Source: Peteryoungia wuzhouensis (GTDB lineage Bacteria > Pseudomonadota > Alphaproteobacteria > Rhizobiales > Rhizobiaceae). Taken from it: a stretch of 64,000 nt of DNA. The notes below the pieces were generated by a model that saw nothing but the letters and a program-made list of their open reading frames with translations, was not told where the DNA came from and did no database searches. Position numbers and translations under genes: made by a program. This document shows, in pieces, positions 8,579-16,564 of this stretch (positions are counted from its first letter, which is position 1; each line of letters begins with the position of its first letter). The stretch covers positions 310,001 to 374,000 of the forward strand of contig NZ_QJRY01000001.1 in assembly GCF_003205195.1 (NCBI RefSeq), read 5' to 3'.

Positions 8579-9553
8579 ATGAAGAAACAGCGGCAGCGCG
8601 GCGGACAACAGAAGCGACGGGCGACAGCGGCGATGGCCGGGACGATACCCGTCGCCAATGGAGCGACGGTGGACGCGGTGCAGCCGACCGGCGCAGATGC
8701 GGCGGGCCGAAGCGGGCAAAGCGCTGCAGGCGCCCGCTTTCACGCCGGCATCCAGACGCGCGGCTTCAAACTGGCGCTCGCGCTGTTCCTTGCGGGCGTG
8801 CTGCCGGTCGCCCTTGCGCTCTCCATCCCGCATGACTTCGCCTTCTTCGAGCTCGGTTTCCTGTTCACCCTGTCGATCTACGATCTGGTGCTGGCGATGC
8901 TCGGCTTGTCGGTGGTGGTCGGCATGGCGGAGCGCGGGCGGGAGATCGGCTGGATCGCCGGCACCTTTCTCGGCGTACTCCTGCCGATGCTGCTGCTCTT
9001 CGACACGATCTTTCCGATCATCCTGCAGAGCCCGCTCGGCGACGAACTGTTCCTGATTGCGCCGGTGGCCGTTCTCTTGGCGGGCGTGGCCTTGTGGCTG
9101 CCGCAGCGGTTTCGCGTGGTGGGCGCAGCGCTTGCGGCAGCCGTCGTCGCGCTGTCGCTGTCGCTGTTCATCGGGCTCGACGATTTCGGCATCGGGATCA
9201 AGGAGTTTGCCTTCACCGCCGTGCTCGGCGCGTTGTGGATCCTGCTGTCGCCGGGCCTGCTGCTGCGGCCGTTTCGCGGGGCGTGGCTCATCATCCCGGC
9301 GCGCATCATCGGCTCCTGGCTGGTGGTGATCGCCATCATCGTGACGGTCTCGCTTTACGTGCCCCTCACGCCCGAGCCGCAAATGCCGCTCGGCGATCCG
9401 AGCGCACCTGACGTGATGATGCCCGGCATCGGCTCTCTCGACTCGCCGAGCCTGGCGCCGCTCGATCCCGCGATCGAGGAGGGTCTGGAAGACGCGCCCG
9501 GCGGCGACGGCTCCGACCTGTTCCTACCGCGCGAGGAGGACCCCGCGCCTTGA
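8579..9553 (+). CDS. Multi-pass membrane protein of unknown function
   Basis: 324 residues. The N-terminus is a hydrophilic, Arg/Lys/Gln-rich stretch of about 60 residues. Roughly seven or eight hydrophobic segments follow, starting near LALALFLAGVLPVALALS and ending near GSWLVVIAIIVTVSLYV, then an acidic Pro-rich C-terminal tail ending in EEDPAP. No transporter or enzyme motif is visible. The gene lies 91 bp before a DUF1499 membrane protein in the same direction and may be co-transcribed. The start could be the ATG at 8579 or the later one at about residue 19. Confidence 0.75.
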   Translation: MKKQRQRGGQQKRRATAAMAGTIPVANGATVDAVQPTGADAAGRSGQSAAGARFHAGIQTRGFKLALALFLAGVLPVALALSIPHDFAFFELGFLFTLSIYDLVLAMLGLSVVVGMAERGREIGWIAGTFLGVLLPMLLLFDTIFPIILQSPLGDELFLIAPVAVLLAGVALWLPQRFRVVGAALAAAVVALSLSLFIGLDDFGIGIKEFAFTAVLGALWILLSPGLLLRPFRGAWLIIPARIIGSWLVVIAIIVTVSLYVPLTPEPQMPLGDPSAPDVMMPGIGSLDSPSLAPLDPAIEEGLEDAPGGDGSDLFLPREEDPAP

Positions 9554-9644
9554 GTGATCGCCACGGGCATCGGGATATCGACGCCTCCCGGCCAAGCGGT
9601 TACACAAGGGGGCTCTTCGTTCTCCTGATTCCGGTGCCGCCTGC

Positions 9645-10601
9645 ATGATCGTCCGCTACGACCGTCCCGTGTCCCGATCCGCCTTTCTTGCGCGGCGGCT
9701 CGCGCTGTTTGCGCTGGTGATGGTGTTGCTGGTGATCGTGGCGCATCGGTTCGGCTTCCTGAAGACGCCGGACTTCGTCGCGCTGGTGCTGGTTGCGGCT
9801 TTGCCGGCCGCCTTTGCCGTGCCGCTGGCGCTGATCGGGCTGATGCGGCTCTGGCAGATCGGGGCTCTGGGCGGGATCGCTGCCGTTCAGGCGCTCGCCT
9901 ATGCGGCCCTGCCGCTGGCACTGCCCGGATATGGCTATTTCCTCTATGAAAGCCGGCCGATGCTGACGGAGGTGTCGACCGATCTCAACGACCGCCCGGC
10001 CTGGGTCTCCGTGCCGGAGGCCGACCAGCAATTCCTGCCCCGCCCGCCGCTTTCGGTCGTGGCCAGCACCTTGCAGGCAGAGCATTACCCGGGCCTCAAC
10101 GGCCGGCGTTACGAGGGCGCGATCGACCGGGTCTATGAGGCCGTGCGCAAGGTGGCGGTGGCCAACGGGCTGGTGGTGACCGCCAGCCGCGGCGAAGCGG
10201 AAGCCCTGCCGGACCTGCAGCTGCGGCCGGCGGAAGACGGCACGACTGCGACACCTCCGGCATCGGCTGCGACCGGCACACCCCCGGCCGAGGAAGCCCT
10301 GCCCGAGAGTGGCCCGCTGCCGATGCCGCGTCCGGATGCCATCTCGGCCCTGATCGCCGCAGCCGAGGCCGGCCCGGCAGAACCGGACGGCGAAGCGCGG
10401 CTGCAGCTTGCGACAAAGACCTTTCTGCTCGGCCTTCCCTTCGATGCCGTGGTGCGGCTGAAGGAAGAGGCGGAAATGACGCTGGTCGACATCCGCGTCG
10501 CCGCGCGCTACGGGCCGCACGACCTCGGCTTCAGCGACGAGATCGCCGAAGGATTTCTACATGCCCTGGATGCCGAACTGCTGGGGATTGCCGGGAATTG
10601 A
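9645..10601 (+). CDS. DUF1499 domain membrane protein
   Basis: 318 residues. Three N-terminal transmembrane segments lie within residues 15-110. A soluble C-terminal domain of DUF1499 type follows, with DLNDRPAWV, EHYPGLNGRRYEGAID, TKTFLLGLPFDAVVRLKEE and VDIRVAARYGPHDLG. A low-complexity Pro/Ala/Glu insertion (about residues 200-245) interrupts the domain. Function of DUF1499 is unknown; it is common in Rhizobiales envelopes. Confidence 0.82.
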   Translation: MIVRYDRPVSRSAFLARRLALFALVMVLLVIVAHRFGFLKTPDFVALVLVAALPAAFAVPLALIGLMRLWQIGALGGIAAVQALAYAALPLALPGYGYFLYESRPMLTEVSTDLNDRPAWVSVPEADQQFLPRPPLSVVASTLQAEHYPGLNGRRYEGAIDRVYEAVRKVAVANGLVVTASRGEAEALPDLQLRPAEDGTTATPPASAATGTPPAEEALPESGPLPMPRPDAISALIAAAEAGPAEPDGEARLQLATKTFLLGLPFDAVVRLKEEAEMTLVDIRVAARYGPHDLGFSDEIAEGFLHALDAELLGIAGN

Positions 10602-10796
10602 GGAAGGCCCCACTCGCCCCATCTGTGGGGAAGATGTCGGCGCGGCCGCCAGAGGGGTCGAACTGGACAAGGCGGCGGCTCGGAGCGCGGGTTAGATCAA
10701 TTCCGTATTTCCTTGGAAACACAGACCTGATCTAACTCTTTGTTATCAAGCGATCTTTGGATCACCTTGCGATGGTCGCCAAAGCGAGCAGCTCGC

Positions 10797-11009
10797 TTAT
10801 AACTTGGACCGATCCTTGTCTCGTCTCCATTTGATGAGATAGGCAAAACCGGGTCCGATCAGCGCTCCTCCCGTCATCCATTGGGCCAATGTCAGTGGCT
10901 TTTCGTCAGGATCATGCCCCGTCACATAAAGGAGGAGCAGAAACGCGGCGGCACCCGCAAACATGAGAATAATCGGGAATAATATGCTTTTACGAAACCC
11001 TTGCGTCAT
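10797..11009 (-). CDS. Small two-span membrane protein
   Basis: 70 residues from ATG 11009, with TAGGAA at good spacing. Hydrophobic segments occupy about residues 8-28 (ILFPIILMFAGAAAFLLLLY) and 41-60, and the C-terminus is basic (WRRDKDRSKL). No family was recognised. The ribosome site and typical inner-membrane topology make it likely real. Confidence 0.6.
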   Translation of the reverse strand: MTQGFRKSILFPIILMFAGAAAFLLLLYVTGHDPDEKPLTLAQWMTGGALIGPGFAYLIKWRRDKDRSKL

Positions 11010-11344
11010 CGTGTTTCCTATCGTTCAAAGTCTTTGAGTGGGTGGCCTGCACCACGACCGCAGAACACGGCCCATCGCATACATACCAACAAAAGCAGCC
11101 ATTTTCCCCCTGAGTTCTGCACCACGCATTTTCGCATCGCCATGACAAGGCATAGGGAATTGAAGGCCTGACGCTATTCTGCACCGCTCAAGGCCAGGGC
11201 CTCAGCGGACCAAAATCGCGCTGCTTCACTCCCCTAACAGCGCCCGCGAGCGACTTCTGATCTCGTCCCTGATGGGACCCCCTCTGTCCTGCCGGGCATC
11301 TTCCTCATACGGCGGGTGAGCGGATGAATGCTGGCCACGTGCGA
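11010..11344. other. Intergenic region with degraded palindromic repeat
   Basis: About 335 bp without a convincing gene. Bases 11278-11310 are a degenerate copy of the GCCCTGCCGGGCATCT-type repeat seen intact at 35073-35114 and 35218-35262. A short frame on the minus strand (about 10990-11184) is Cys-rich but lacks a ribosome site and overlaps the small membrane protein. Confidence 0.5.
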
Positions 11345-12271
11345 TTAGGCAGGCCAATACTTGCCCAACAGCTTCGGCGGCCCATCCGTCGCAATCAAGC
11401 GCTTCTCCACCAGATCTTCGATATGGGCGAGTACCGAAAGCGCGGCTGCCCCATGCAGGCGCGGATCGGTTGCGGCATAGATGACCTTGACCATGTCCGA
11501 TATCAGCCGGTCGCCTTGCCGGATACGCTCAAGCACCGCTTGCTCGCGCATCAGGCGATGGGTGCGCAGCGCGCGGACGAATGTCTGGGGATCAGTGACC
11601 GGGCCGCCATGGCCCGGGAGATAAAGACTGTCCCTGCGCTCCACGAGCCGGTCAAGCGAGGCCATGTAGTCGCTCATCGCGCCATCCGGGGGCGCGACGA
11701 TCGAGGTGGCCCAGGCCATGACGTGGTCGGCGGAGAAGAGGATGCCGGCGCCCTCCAGGGCGAAGGCTGCGTGGTTGGCCGTGTGGCCGGGCGTGTGCAC
11801 GGCGGTAAGGCGCCAGCCATCCCCCTCGATGGCCTCGCCATCGGCGAGCGCCAGATCGGGCACAAAATCCGTGTCGGAGCTTTCGGCGAAGGGGTTCACC
11901 TCGCCCTCGAAGAGCGGGCGCGACGGGCGATGCGGACCTTCGGCGACGATGATCGCCCCGGTCGCCTGCTTCAGCCGGCGGGCGAGCGGGGAATGGTCAC
12001 GGTGAGTGTGGCTGACGGCGATATGGGTGACATCCCTGCCCGCGAGCGCCGCCATCAGCGCCTCGAAATGCGCGTCATCATCGGGACCGGGGTCGATGAC
12101 GCAGACGGATTTCTGGCCGACGATGTAGGTGTTCGTGCCGTGGAAAGTGAAGGGGCCGGGATTGTTGACCGTGATCCGTTGCACCCCCTCGGCCACAGAC
12201 ACGGCCACGCCATGCTGCGGGTCGAAGGCGGTGACGAAGTGCGGCAAGGACGGATCGTCGCTGCGGCTCAT
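11345..12271 (-). CDS. MBL-fold metallohydrolase (LACTB2-like)
   Basis: 308 residues. The metal-binding SHTHRDHSPLA (HxHxDH) is followed by VHTPGHTANHA, the SADHVM aspartate and the LPGHGGPV histidine. The C-terminal 60 residues form the winged-helix-like tail found in beta-lactamase-like protein 2 homologues (TDPRLHGAAALSVLAHIEDL). It probably hydrolyses a thioester, ester or phosphodiester; substrate unknown. The start ATG overlaps the stop of the upstream cupin gene as ATGA, so they form a pair. Confidence 0.87.
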   Translation of the reverse strand: MSRSDDPSLPHFVTAFDPQHGVAVSVAEGVQRITVNNPGPFTFHGTNTYIVGQKSVCVIDPGPDDDAHFEALMAALAGRDVTHIAVSHTHRDHSPLARRLKQATGAIIVAEGPHRPSRPLFEGEVNPFAESSDTDFVPDLALADGEAIEGDGWRLTAVHTPGHTANHAAFALEGAGILFSADHVMAWATSIVAPPDGAMSDYMASLDRLVERRDSLYLPGHGGPVTDPQTFVRALRTHRLMREQAVLERIRQGDRLISDMVKVIYAATDPRLHGAAALSVLAHIEDLVEKRLIATDGPPKLLGKYWPA

Positions 12272-12564
12272 TTATACTCGATCTCGACAAAGCTCATGGG
12301 CTCGGTGCCGCCATTGATGACATTGTGCTCGACACCGGCATCGCGGCGATAGGCCTCGCCGGCCTTCGACGTCACGCGGCGTTCGCCGGCGGCATCCTCG
12401 ATCAGGAAATGGCAGTCAGTCATCGGCACGACGACATACCCCAGGCCATGAGTGTGATGGCCCGTCGCGGCACCGGGTTCGAAATCCCAGCGGATGATGC
12501 GGGTGACCGCATCGTCGAGGATCACGGTGGGGATGGCGGGCGGGCGGGCGGAATAGCCGGGCAT
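12268..12564 (-). CDS. Single-domain cupin protein
   Basis: 98 residues from ATG 12564, which has GGAG eight bases upstream. The metal-site cupin motif GAATGHHTHGLGY is clear, with a second-half motif around GVEHNVINGG. Small cupins of this sort act as isomerases, dioxygenases or sensors; nothing here picks one. ATGA overlap with the MBL hydrolase gene suggests they act in the same step or pathway. Confidence 0.83.
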   Translation of the reverse strand: MPGYSARPPAIPTVILDDAVTRIIRWDFEPGAATGHHTHGLGYVVVPMTDCHFLIEDAAGERRVTSKAGEAYRRDAGVEHNVINGGTEPMSFVEIEYK

Positions 12565-12643
12565 GGGGTGTCTCCGTGTGGGACCGACGAGGGGCGACGC
12601 GCGTGACGGCATGCGTCATGGGAGCGCGAGCCTAGCTTCTGCC

Positions 12644-13579
12644 TTACCCCGCGACAACAGCGGAAATCGGACGCCAGGAGGCAATCGCCTGTTTCTGCTC
12701 AACTTCGTAGCGCGAGGGCGGCACGCCAACGAACCGGGTGAAGGCGGTGGAGAAGGCGCTGGCCGAGCCGTAGCCGATGCGCTCGGCGATCTCCTGCATG
12801 CCGAGCACCTGGTCGCGCAGGTGATCCTTGGCGAGCGCCATGCGCCAGGCGGTGAGATATTCCATCGGCGGCAGTCCGATCGCGGCGCGAAAGCGCTTGA
12901 AGAAGGCGGAGCGGGAGAGCGCCGCTTCCCGGGCCAGGCTTTCGATCGTCCAGTCGCGCGCGGGATCGGCGTGCAGACGGCGGAGGCTCGCTGCCAGACG
13001 TTCATCGGCAAGTCCGCGCAGGATGCCGGTCGGGGCCTTCTCGCTCGGGGCGACGCGCAGGGCTTCGAGCAGGATGACATCGAGCAGGCGGGCGAGAACC
13101 ATGTCGCGTGCCGGACGCGCCGCGCGGATCTCATCGGTCAGGAGGCCGACAAGGGTGGAGAGGCGTTCGGCGCCGCGCACATGCAGGAGGCTCGGCAGAA
13201 GCGAGACCAGCAGGTGCGCATCGGGCGAGCCGAAATAGAAATGTCCCACCAGCAGGCGCGCATTGGCCGGCGCTTCGAGATCTCCATGGCAGACTTCGCC
13301 GGGCGCAACCGGAATGTCTGCGGCGATGCCTCCTCTTTCCGGCAGACCCAGGACATGAAAATCGAAAAGGGCCGGCACGAGCACGAAGTCCCCGGCCTCG
13401 ATCTCCATCGGCGGAAGACTGCCGACGGTGAGGCGGGCGGAGCCATCCAGCACCACGCAATAGAAGGGTTCGCCGGTCAGTTCGCGCGAGACCTGCCAGG
13501 CGCCGAAGCCGCGGGCGATCTTACCATGGCCGGCGCGCGGACGCAGCAGCGAGACGATTTCGGCCAAGGGATCGCTCAA
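12644..13579 (-). CDS. AraC-family regulator with N-terminal cupin
   Basis: 311 residues. The N-terminal cupin-like sensor spans residues 1-190. The AraC double HTH occupies about 205-300 (WTIESLAREAALSRSAFFKR, then MQEIAERIGYGSASAFSTAF). It is divergently transcribed from the SDR gene across 98 bp, a very common arrangement in which the regulator controls the oxidoreductase. The effector is unknown. Confidence 0.9.
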   Translation of the reverse strand: MSDPLAEIVSLLRPRAGHGKIARGFGAWQVSRELTGEPFYCVVLDGSARLTVGSLPPMEIEAGDFVLVPALFDFHVLGLPERGGIAADIPVAPGEVCHGDLEAPANARLLVGHFYFGSPDAHLLVSLLPSLLHVRGAERLSTLVGLLTDEIRAARPARDMVLARLLDVILLEALRVAPSEKAPTGILRGLADERLAASLRRLHADPARDWTIESLAREAALSRSAFFKRFRAAIGLPPMEYLTAWRMALAKDHLRDQVLGMQEIAERIGYGSASAFSTAFTRFVGVPPSRYEVEQKQAIASWRPISAVVAG

Positions 13580-13677
13580 ACGACACTCCTGATAAAGATT
13601 TGGACACTCCGCATGATAGAGGATTTCGCATCGCCCGGATAGCCTGGGGTCAGTTCACCAGACAGGAGACGAAGACC

Positions 13678-14427
13678 ATGAACAGTATCCTGATTACCGG
13701 CGCTTCGGCGGGCTTCGGCCTTGCAACGGCCAAGCTCTTTCTCGATCGCGGCTGGCGGGTGATCGCCGGCATGCGGACACCGCGCGCGGACCTGCTTGCG
13801 CCTTCCGACCGGCTGCAGGTGGTGGCGCTCGACGTGACCGATCCCGGCAGCATCAAAGCGGCGGTCGAACAGGCCGGGCCGATCGACGTGCTCGTCAACA
13901 ATGCCGGCATCGGCTGGATGAATGCGGTGGAGGGCACCGGTGGAGACACGCTGCGTGCGCTGTTCGAAACCAACACATTCGGGCCGGCGGCAATGATGCA
14001 GGCGGTTCTGCCGCAGATGCGGGACCGGCGCTCCGGCGTGATCGTCAACGTGTCCTCCAGCGTGACGCTGAAGCCGCTGCCGCTGCTGTCGGCCTATACG
14101 GCGAGCAAGGCGGCGCTGAATGCGCTGACGGAGGTTTCGGCGCTGGAACTCGCGCCCTTCGATATCCGGGTGCGGATCGTCCTGCCCGGCCGCGCGCCGG
14201 CCACTGGCTTTGGGGACACGGCCCGCACCAAGGTGCAGGAACAAGGCGGCTTCCCGGAAGCCTATCTGCCCGTGGTGAAAGCCGTGATGGACGCCTGGGC
14301 GAGCGAAAGCGAGGCCGAGGTGACGAAGGCAGGCGATGTCGCGGAAGCGATCTGGCTGGCGGCCACAGATCCAACAACGCCGTTGCGCATTCCGGCAGGC
14401 GCCGATGCAGTGGCTCTGGCGGGCTGA
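13678..14427 (+). CDS. Short-chain dehydrogenase/reductase (SDR)
   Basis: 249 residues from ATG 13678 with GACAGGAG upstream. It has the classical SDR motifs ITGASAGFGLA, VNNAGIGWM, VNVSSSVT and the active-site YTASK. The substrate is unknown. Divergence from the AraC regulator implies inducible expression. It faces the ECF41 sigma factor gene convergently. Confidence 0.9.
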   Translation: MNSILITGASAGFGLATAKLFLDRGWRVIAGMRTPRADLLAPSDRLQVVALDVTDPGSIKAAVEQAGPIDVLVNNAGIGWMNAVEGTGGDTLRALFETNTFGPAAMMQAVLPQMRDRRSGVIVNVSSSVTLKPLPLLSAYTASKAALNALTEVSALELAPFDIRVRIVLPGRAPATGFGDTARTKVQEQGGFPEAYLPVVKAVMDAWASESEAEVTKAGDVAEAIWLAATDPTTPLRIPAGADAVALAG

Positions 14428-14498
14428 GACTCGGCTTCGGCGGGAGGGCGGCGGGGTCGTTCCTCCCTACCCTGCCGCTGCCGCCGAGCCCCCAACAT

Positions 14499-15359
14499 TC
14501 AGTGCAGATGCCTGAGCTTGTCGGGGTTGCGCATGACATAGATGGCGGTGATCGCGCCATCCGCAATCTCCAGCGCTGTCGTCTGCAACTCGCCGTCCGC
14601 CTCGCGGGTCACGAAGCCCGGCAGGCCGTTGACGAGGCCGACGCGCAGGAGGTCTGACCCCTGCGTCCAGACCTTCTCCGAGAGATAGGTGTGCACCTTC
14701 ATCACCGCCTGATGCCCGAGGATCGGGGCGATTGCCGCCGAACGCTTGCCGCCGCCATCGGAATGCAGGCCGACATCGGCTGCGAGCATGGCGGAAAGCG
14801 CCGTCATGTCGCCGCTGCGCGACGCCTTGAAGAAGGCCTCTGCCATCTCCAGCCCGCGCTTGGCGTCGATCGTGTAGCGGGTCCGCGCGTCTCGCACGTT
14901 CCGGCGTGCGCGGGCTGCCAACTGTCGGCAGGCCGCCACATCGCGGTCCAGGGTTTCGGCGATCTCCTCGAAAGGCAGACCGAAGACATCGTGGAGCAGC
15001 AGTGCCGCCCGCTCCAGCGGTGACAGCCGCTCCAGCGCCAGCATCAGCGGCAGGGTGACATCCTCGGGCTCGTCCTCGTCTTCGACCACGGGTTCCGGCA
15101 GCCAGGGGCCGATATAGGTCTCGCGCTTCAGGCGGGCCGATTTCAGCTGGTCGAGGCAAAGCCTTGTCACGACGCGGCGGAGAAACGCCTCGGGCTCGCG
15201 GATCTCGCGGCGATCGGCCCTCATCCAGCGGATGAAGGCCTCCTGCAGCATGTCTTCGGCATCCGTGACCGAGCCCAGCATGCGATAAGCGAGCCGCATC
15301 AGCTTCTGCCTCAACGGATCGAAACTCGCTGCCGCATCTGTTTGCTCGGAGGGCAACAT
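14499..15359 (-). CDS. sigJ: ECF41-group sigma factor (SigJ-like) with fused SnoaL-like domain
   Basis: 286 residues from ATG 15359; the frame is open further upstream, but that part overlaps the next gene. Sigma region 2 is at residues 15-80 (RLAYRMLGSVTDAEDMLQEA) and sigma 4 at 110-165. The linker carries WLPEP. A C-terminal NTF2/SnoaL-like extension contains DGGGK and NPDKL, three motifs characteristic of ECF41 sigma factors. In that group the fused tail replaces an anti-sigma factor and modulates activity. Its upstream neighbour encodes a carboxymuconolactone decarboxylase-like protein, the usual ECF41 target, and the genes overlap as TGATG. Confidence 0.93.
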   Translation of the reverse strand: MLPSEQTDAAASFDPLRQKLMRLAYRMLGSVTDAEDMLQEAFIRWMRADRREIREPEAFLRRVVTRLCLDQLKSARLKRETYIGPWLPEPVVEDEDEPEDVTLPLMLALERLSPLERAALLLHDVFGLPFEEIAETLDRDVAACRQLAARARRNVRDARTRYTIDAKRGLEMAEAFFKASRSGDMTALSAMLAADVGLHSDGGGKRSAAIAPILGHQAVMKVHTYLSEKVWTQGSDLLRVGLVNGLPGFVTREADGELQTTALEIADGAITAIYVMRNPDKLRHLH

Positions 15360-15826
15360 CAGGCGGCCACTCCCTGAGCTCGGGTCGCCGGTGTCTCGAT
15401 CCAGAGGCCGAAGCCGACGGCCAGTCTGTTCCAGCCGTTGATGACATTGATCATCAACGTCAGCTTCACCTGCTCCTCCTCGGTAAAGGCCGCCTGCAGA
15501 TCCCGGAGTGCCGTCTCCTGCGGATGGCCGGCTGAAAGCGTGGTCAGGGCTTCGGTCCAGGCCAATGCTGCGCGCTCGCGCTCCGTATAACACGGCGCCT
15601 CGCGCCAGGCCGAGAGGAGATAGATGCGTTGTTCGGTCTCGCCCTGGGCACGGGCTTCCGCCGCGTGCATGTTCAGGCAATTGGCGCAGGCATTGATCTG
15701 GGACGAACGGATCTTGACGAGTTCGACGAGACCAGGTTCGAGGCTCGCGGCGATGTCGGTCGAGACGGCCATCCACTTCTTCATCAGCGTGGGGGCGGCG
15801 GCGAAAGGATCGAGTGTTGCGGTCAT
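15359..15826 (-). CDS. Carboxymuconolactone decarboxylase/AhpD-like protein (ECF41 target)
   Basis: 155 residues of the alkylhydroperoxidase-like fold, with the redox motif CANCLNMH (CxxC plus His). Members are peroxidase-like or decarboxylase-like proteins. The gene precedes the ECF41 sigma factor with a TGATG overlap. An ECF41-type promoter (TGTCACA and CGTC) stands 30-60 bp upstream, so the two genes are probably one auto-regulated operon. Confidence 0.9.
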   Translation of the reverse strand: MTATLDPFAAAPTLMKKWMAVSTDIAASLEPGLVELVKIRSSQINACANCLNMHAAEARAQGETEQRIYLLSAWREAPCYTERERAALAWTEALTTLSAGHPQETALRDLQAAFTEEEQVKLTLMINVINGWNRLAVGFGLWIETPATRAQGVAA

Positions 15827-15859
15827 GATGTCGTTTCCTTCTGTTGGCTACGAGATCAT

Positions 15860-15886
15860 GACGAGCGGGGGGTGGTCAATGTGACA
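15860..15886 (-). promoter_or_regulatory. Predicted ECF41 promoter
   Basis: On the minus strand, TGTCACA (15880-15886) is followed after 16 bases by CGTC (15860-15863). This matches the known ECF41 -35 and -10 elements. It lies 34 bases upstream of the AhpD-like gene whose downstream partner is an ECF41 sigma factor, so auto-regulation is likely. Confidence 0.75.
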
Positions 15887-15938
15887 TGGGGCGGGGATTT
15901 TTGTTGGGAGTTGGCGAAAAATCGACCGTTGCGACCAC

Positions 15939-16226
15939 TCAGGTAACAACATCCGCCGTCAGCGAAATCCCCAGCGCCTTCATCACCGCGAGTGTGGTCT
16001 TGAGCGTCGGATTGCCCTCGCTGGAGAGCGTCCGATACAGCTGTTCCCGCGAAAGCCCCGCCTCCCGAGCAATGCCGGCCATACCCTTGGCCCGGGCGAC
16101 CACGCCGAGTGCGTGGGCGATGTAGGCGGCGTCGTCGGTCGTCAGGGCCTCATTGACGAAAACGGAAATCGCCTCTGGGGTATCGAGGTCTTCCGCCGGA
16201 TCGTAGTCGGTCAGGATTTCAGTCAT
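15939..16226 (-). CDS. HigA-like antitoxin (addiction-module antidote)
   Basis: 95 residues with an XRE-type HTH in the C-terminal half (GMAGIAREAGLSREQLYRTL). It follows the family of downstream antidotes paired with RelE-like killers. The DYDPAEDLDTPEAISVF N-terminus is typical. It overlaps the toxin gene by 8 bases and is translated second. Confidence 0.88.
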   Translation of the reverse strand: MTEILTDYDPAEDLDTPEAISVFVNEALTTDDAAYIAHALGVVARAKGMAGIAREAGLSREQLYRTLSSEGNPTLKTTLAVMKALGISLTADVVT

Positions 16227-16524
16227 CTGTCTCTCTCCAGATCCGTGCCAGGCGTTTTGCTGTGTCTATGTCTCTGACCTGGCTGTCTTTGTCTCCGCCA
16301 CAGAGGAGGACGATGATCTCAGCGCCCCGTTGCGTGAAGTAGATGCGGTAGCCGGGGCCATAGTGCAGGCGTAGCTCCTGCACGCCCTCGCCGACGGAGG
16401 CCGCATCTCCGAAATGGCCGAAGCCGAGGCGGTCCATACGCGCGGCGATCAAACCTGCGGCTCGCCGGTCCTTCAGACCGAGGCGCCACTTTCGGAAAGT
16501 CTCTGTTTGCTTCAACTCGAACAT
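16219..16524 (-). CDS. RelE/HigB-like toxin (addiction-module killer)
   Basis: 101 residues from ATG 16524; a TTG four codons upstream is an alternative. The sequence ETFRKWRLGLKDRRAAGLIA, then ELRLHYGPGYRIYFTQRG and LLCGGDKDSQVRDI is the standard killer family of this toxin-first arrangement. It presumably cleaves mRNA on the ribosome. It is paired with the HTH antitoxin that follows. Confidence 0.88.
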   Translation of the reverse strand: MFELKQTETFRKWRLGLKDRRAAGLIAARMDRLGFGHFGDAASVGEGVQELRLHYGPGYRIYFTQRGAEIIVLLCGGDKDSQVRDIDTAKRLARIWRETDD

Positions 16525-16564
16525 ATTGTCGTCCAAAAACTACAAATGCACAAGCCCTGCGAAG

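Noticed and set aside
10990-11184. 64-residue Cys-rich frame upstream of the small membrane protein
   Set aside because: No ribosome site, overlaps a better-supported gene, no motif.
14499-15776. Longer N-terminal extension of the sigma factor
   Set aside because: The extra 139 residues are the out-of-frame reading of the AhpD-like gene; ATG 15359 gives a normal ECF41 length.
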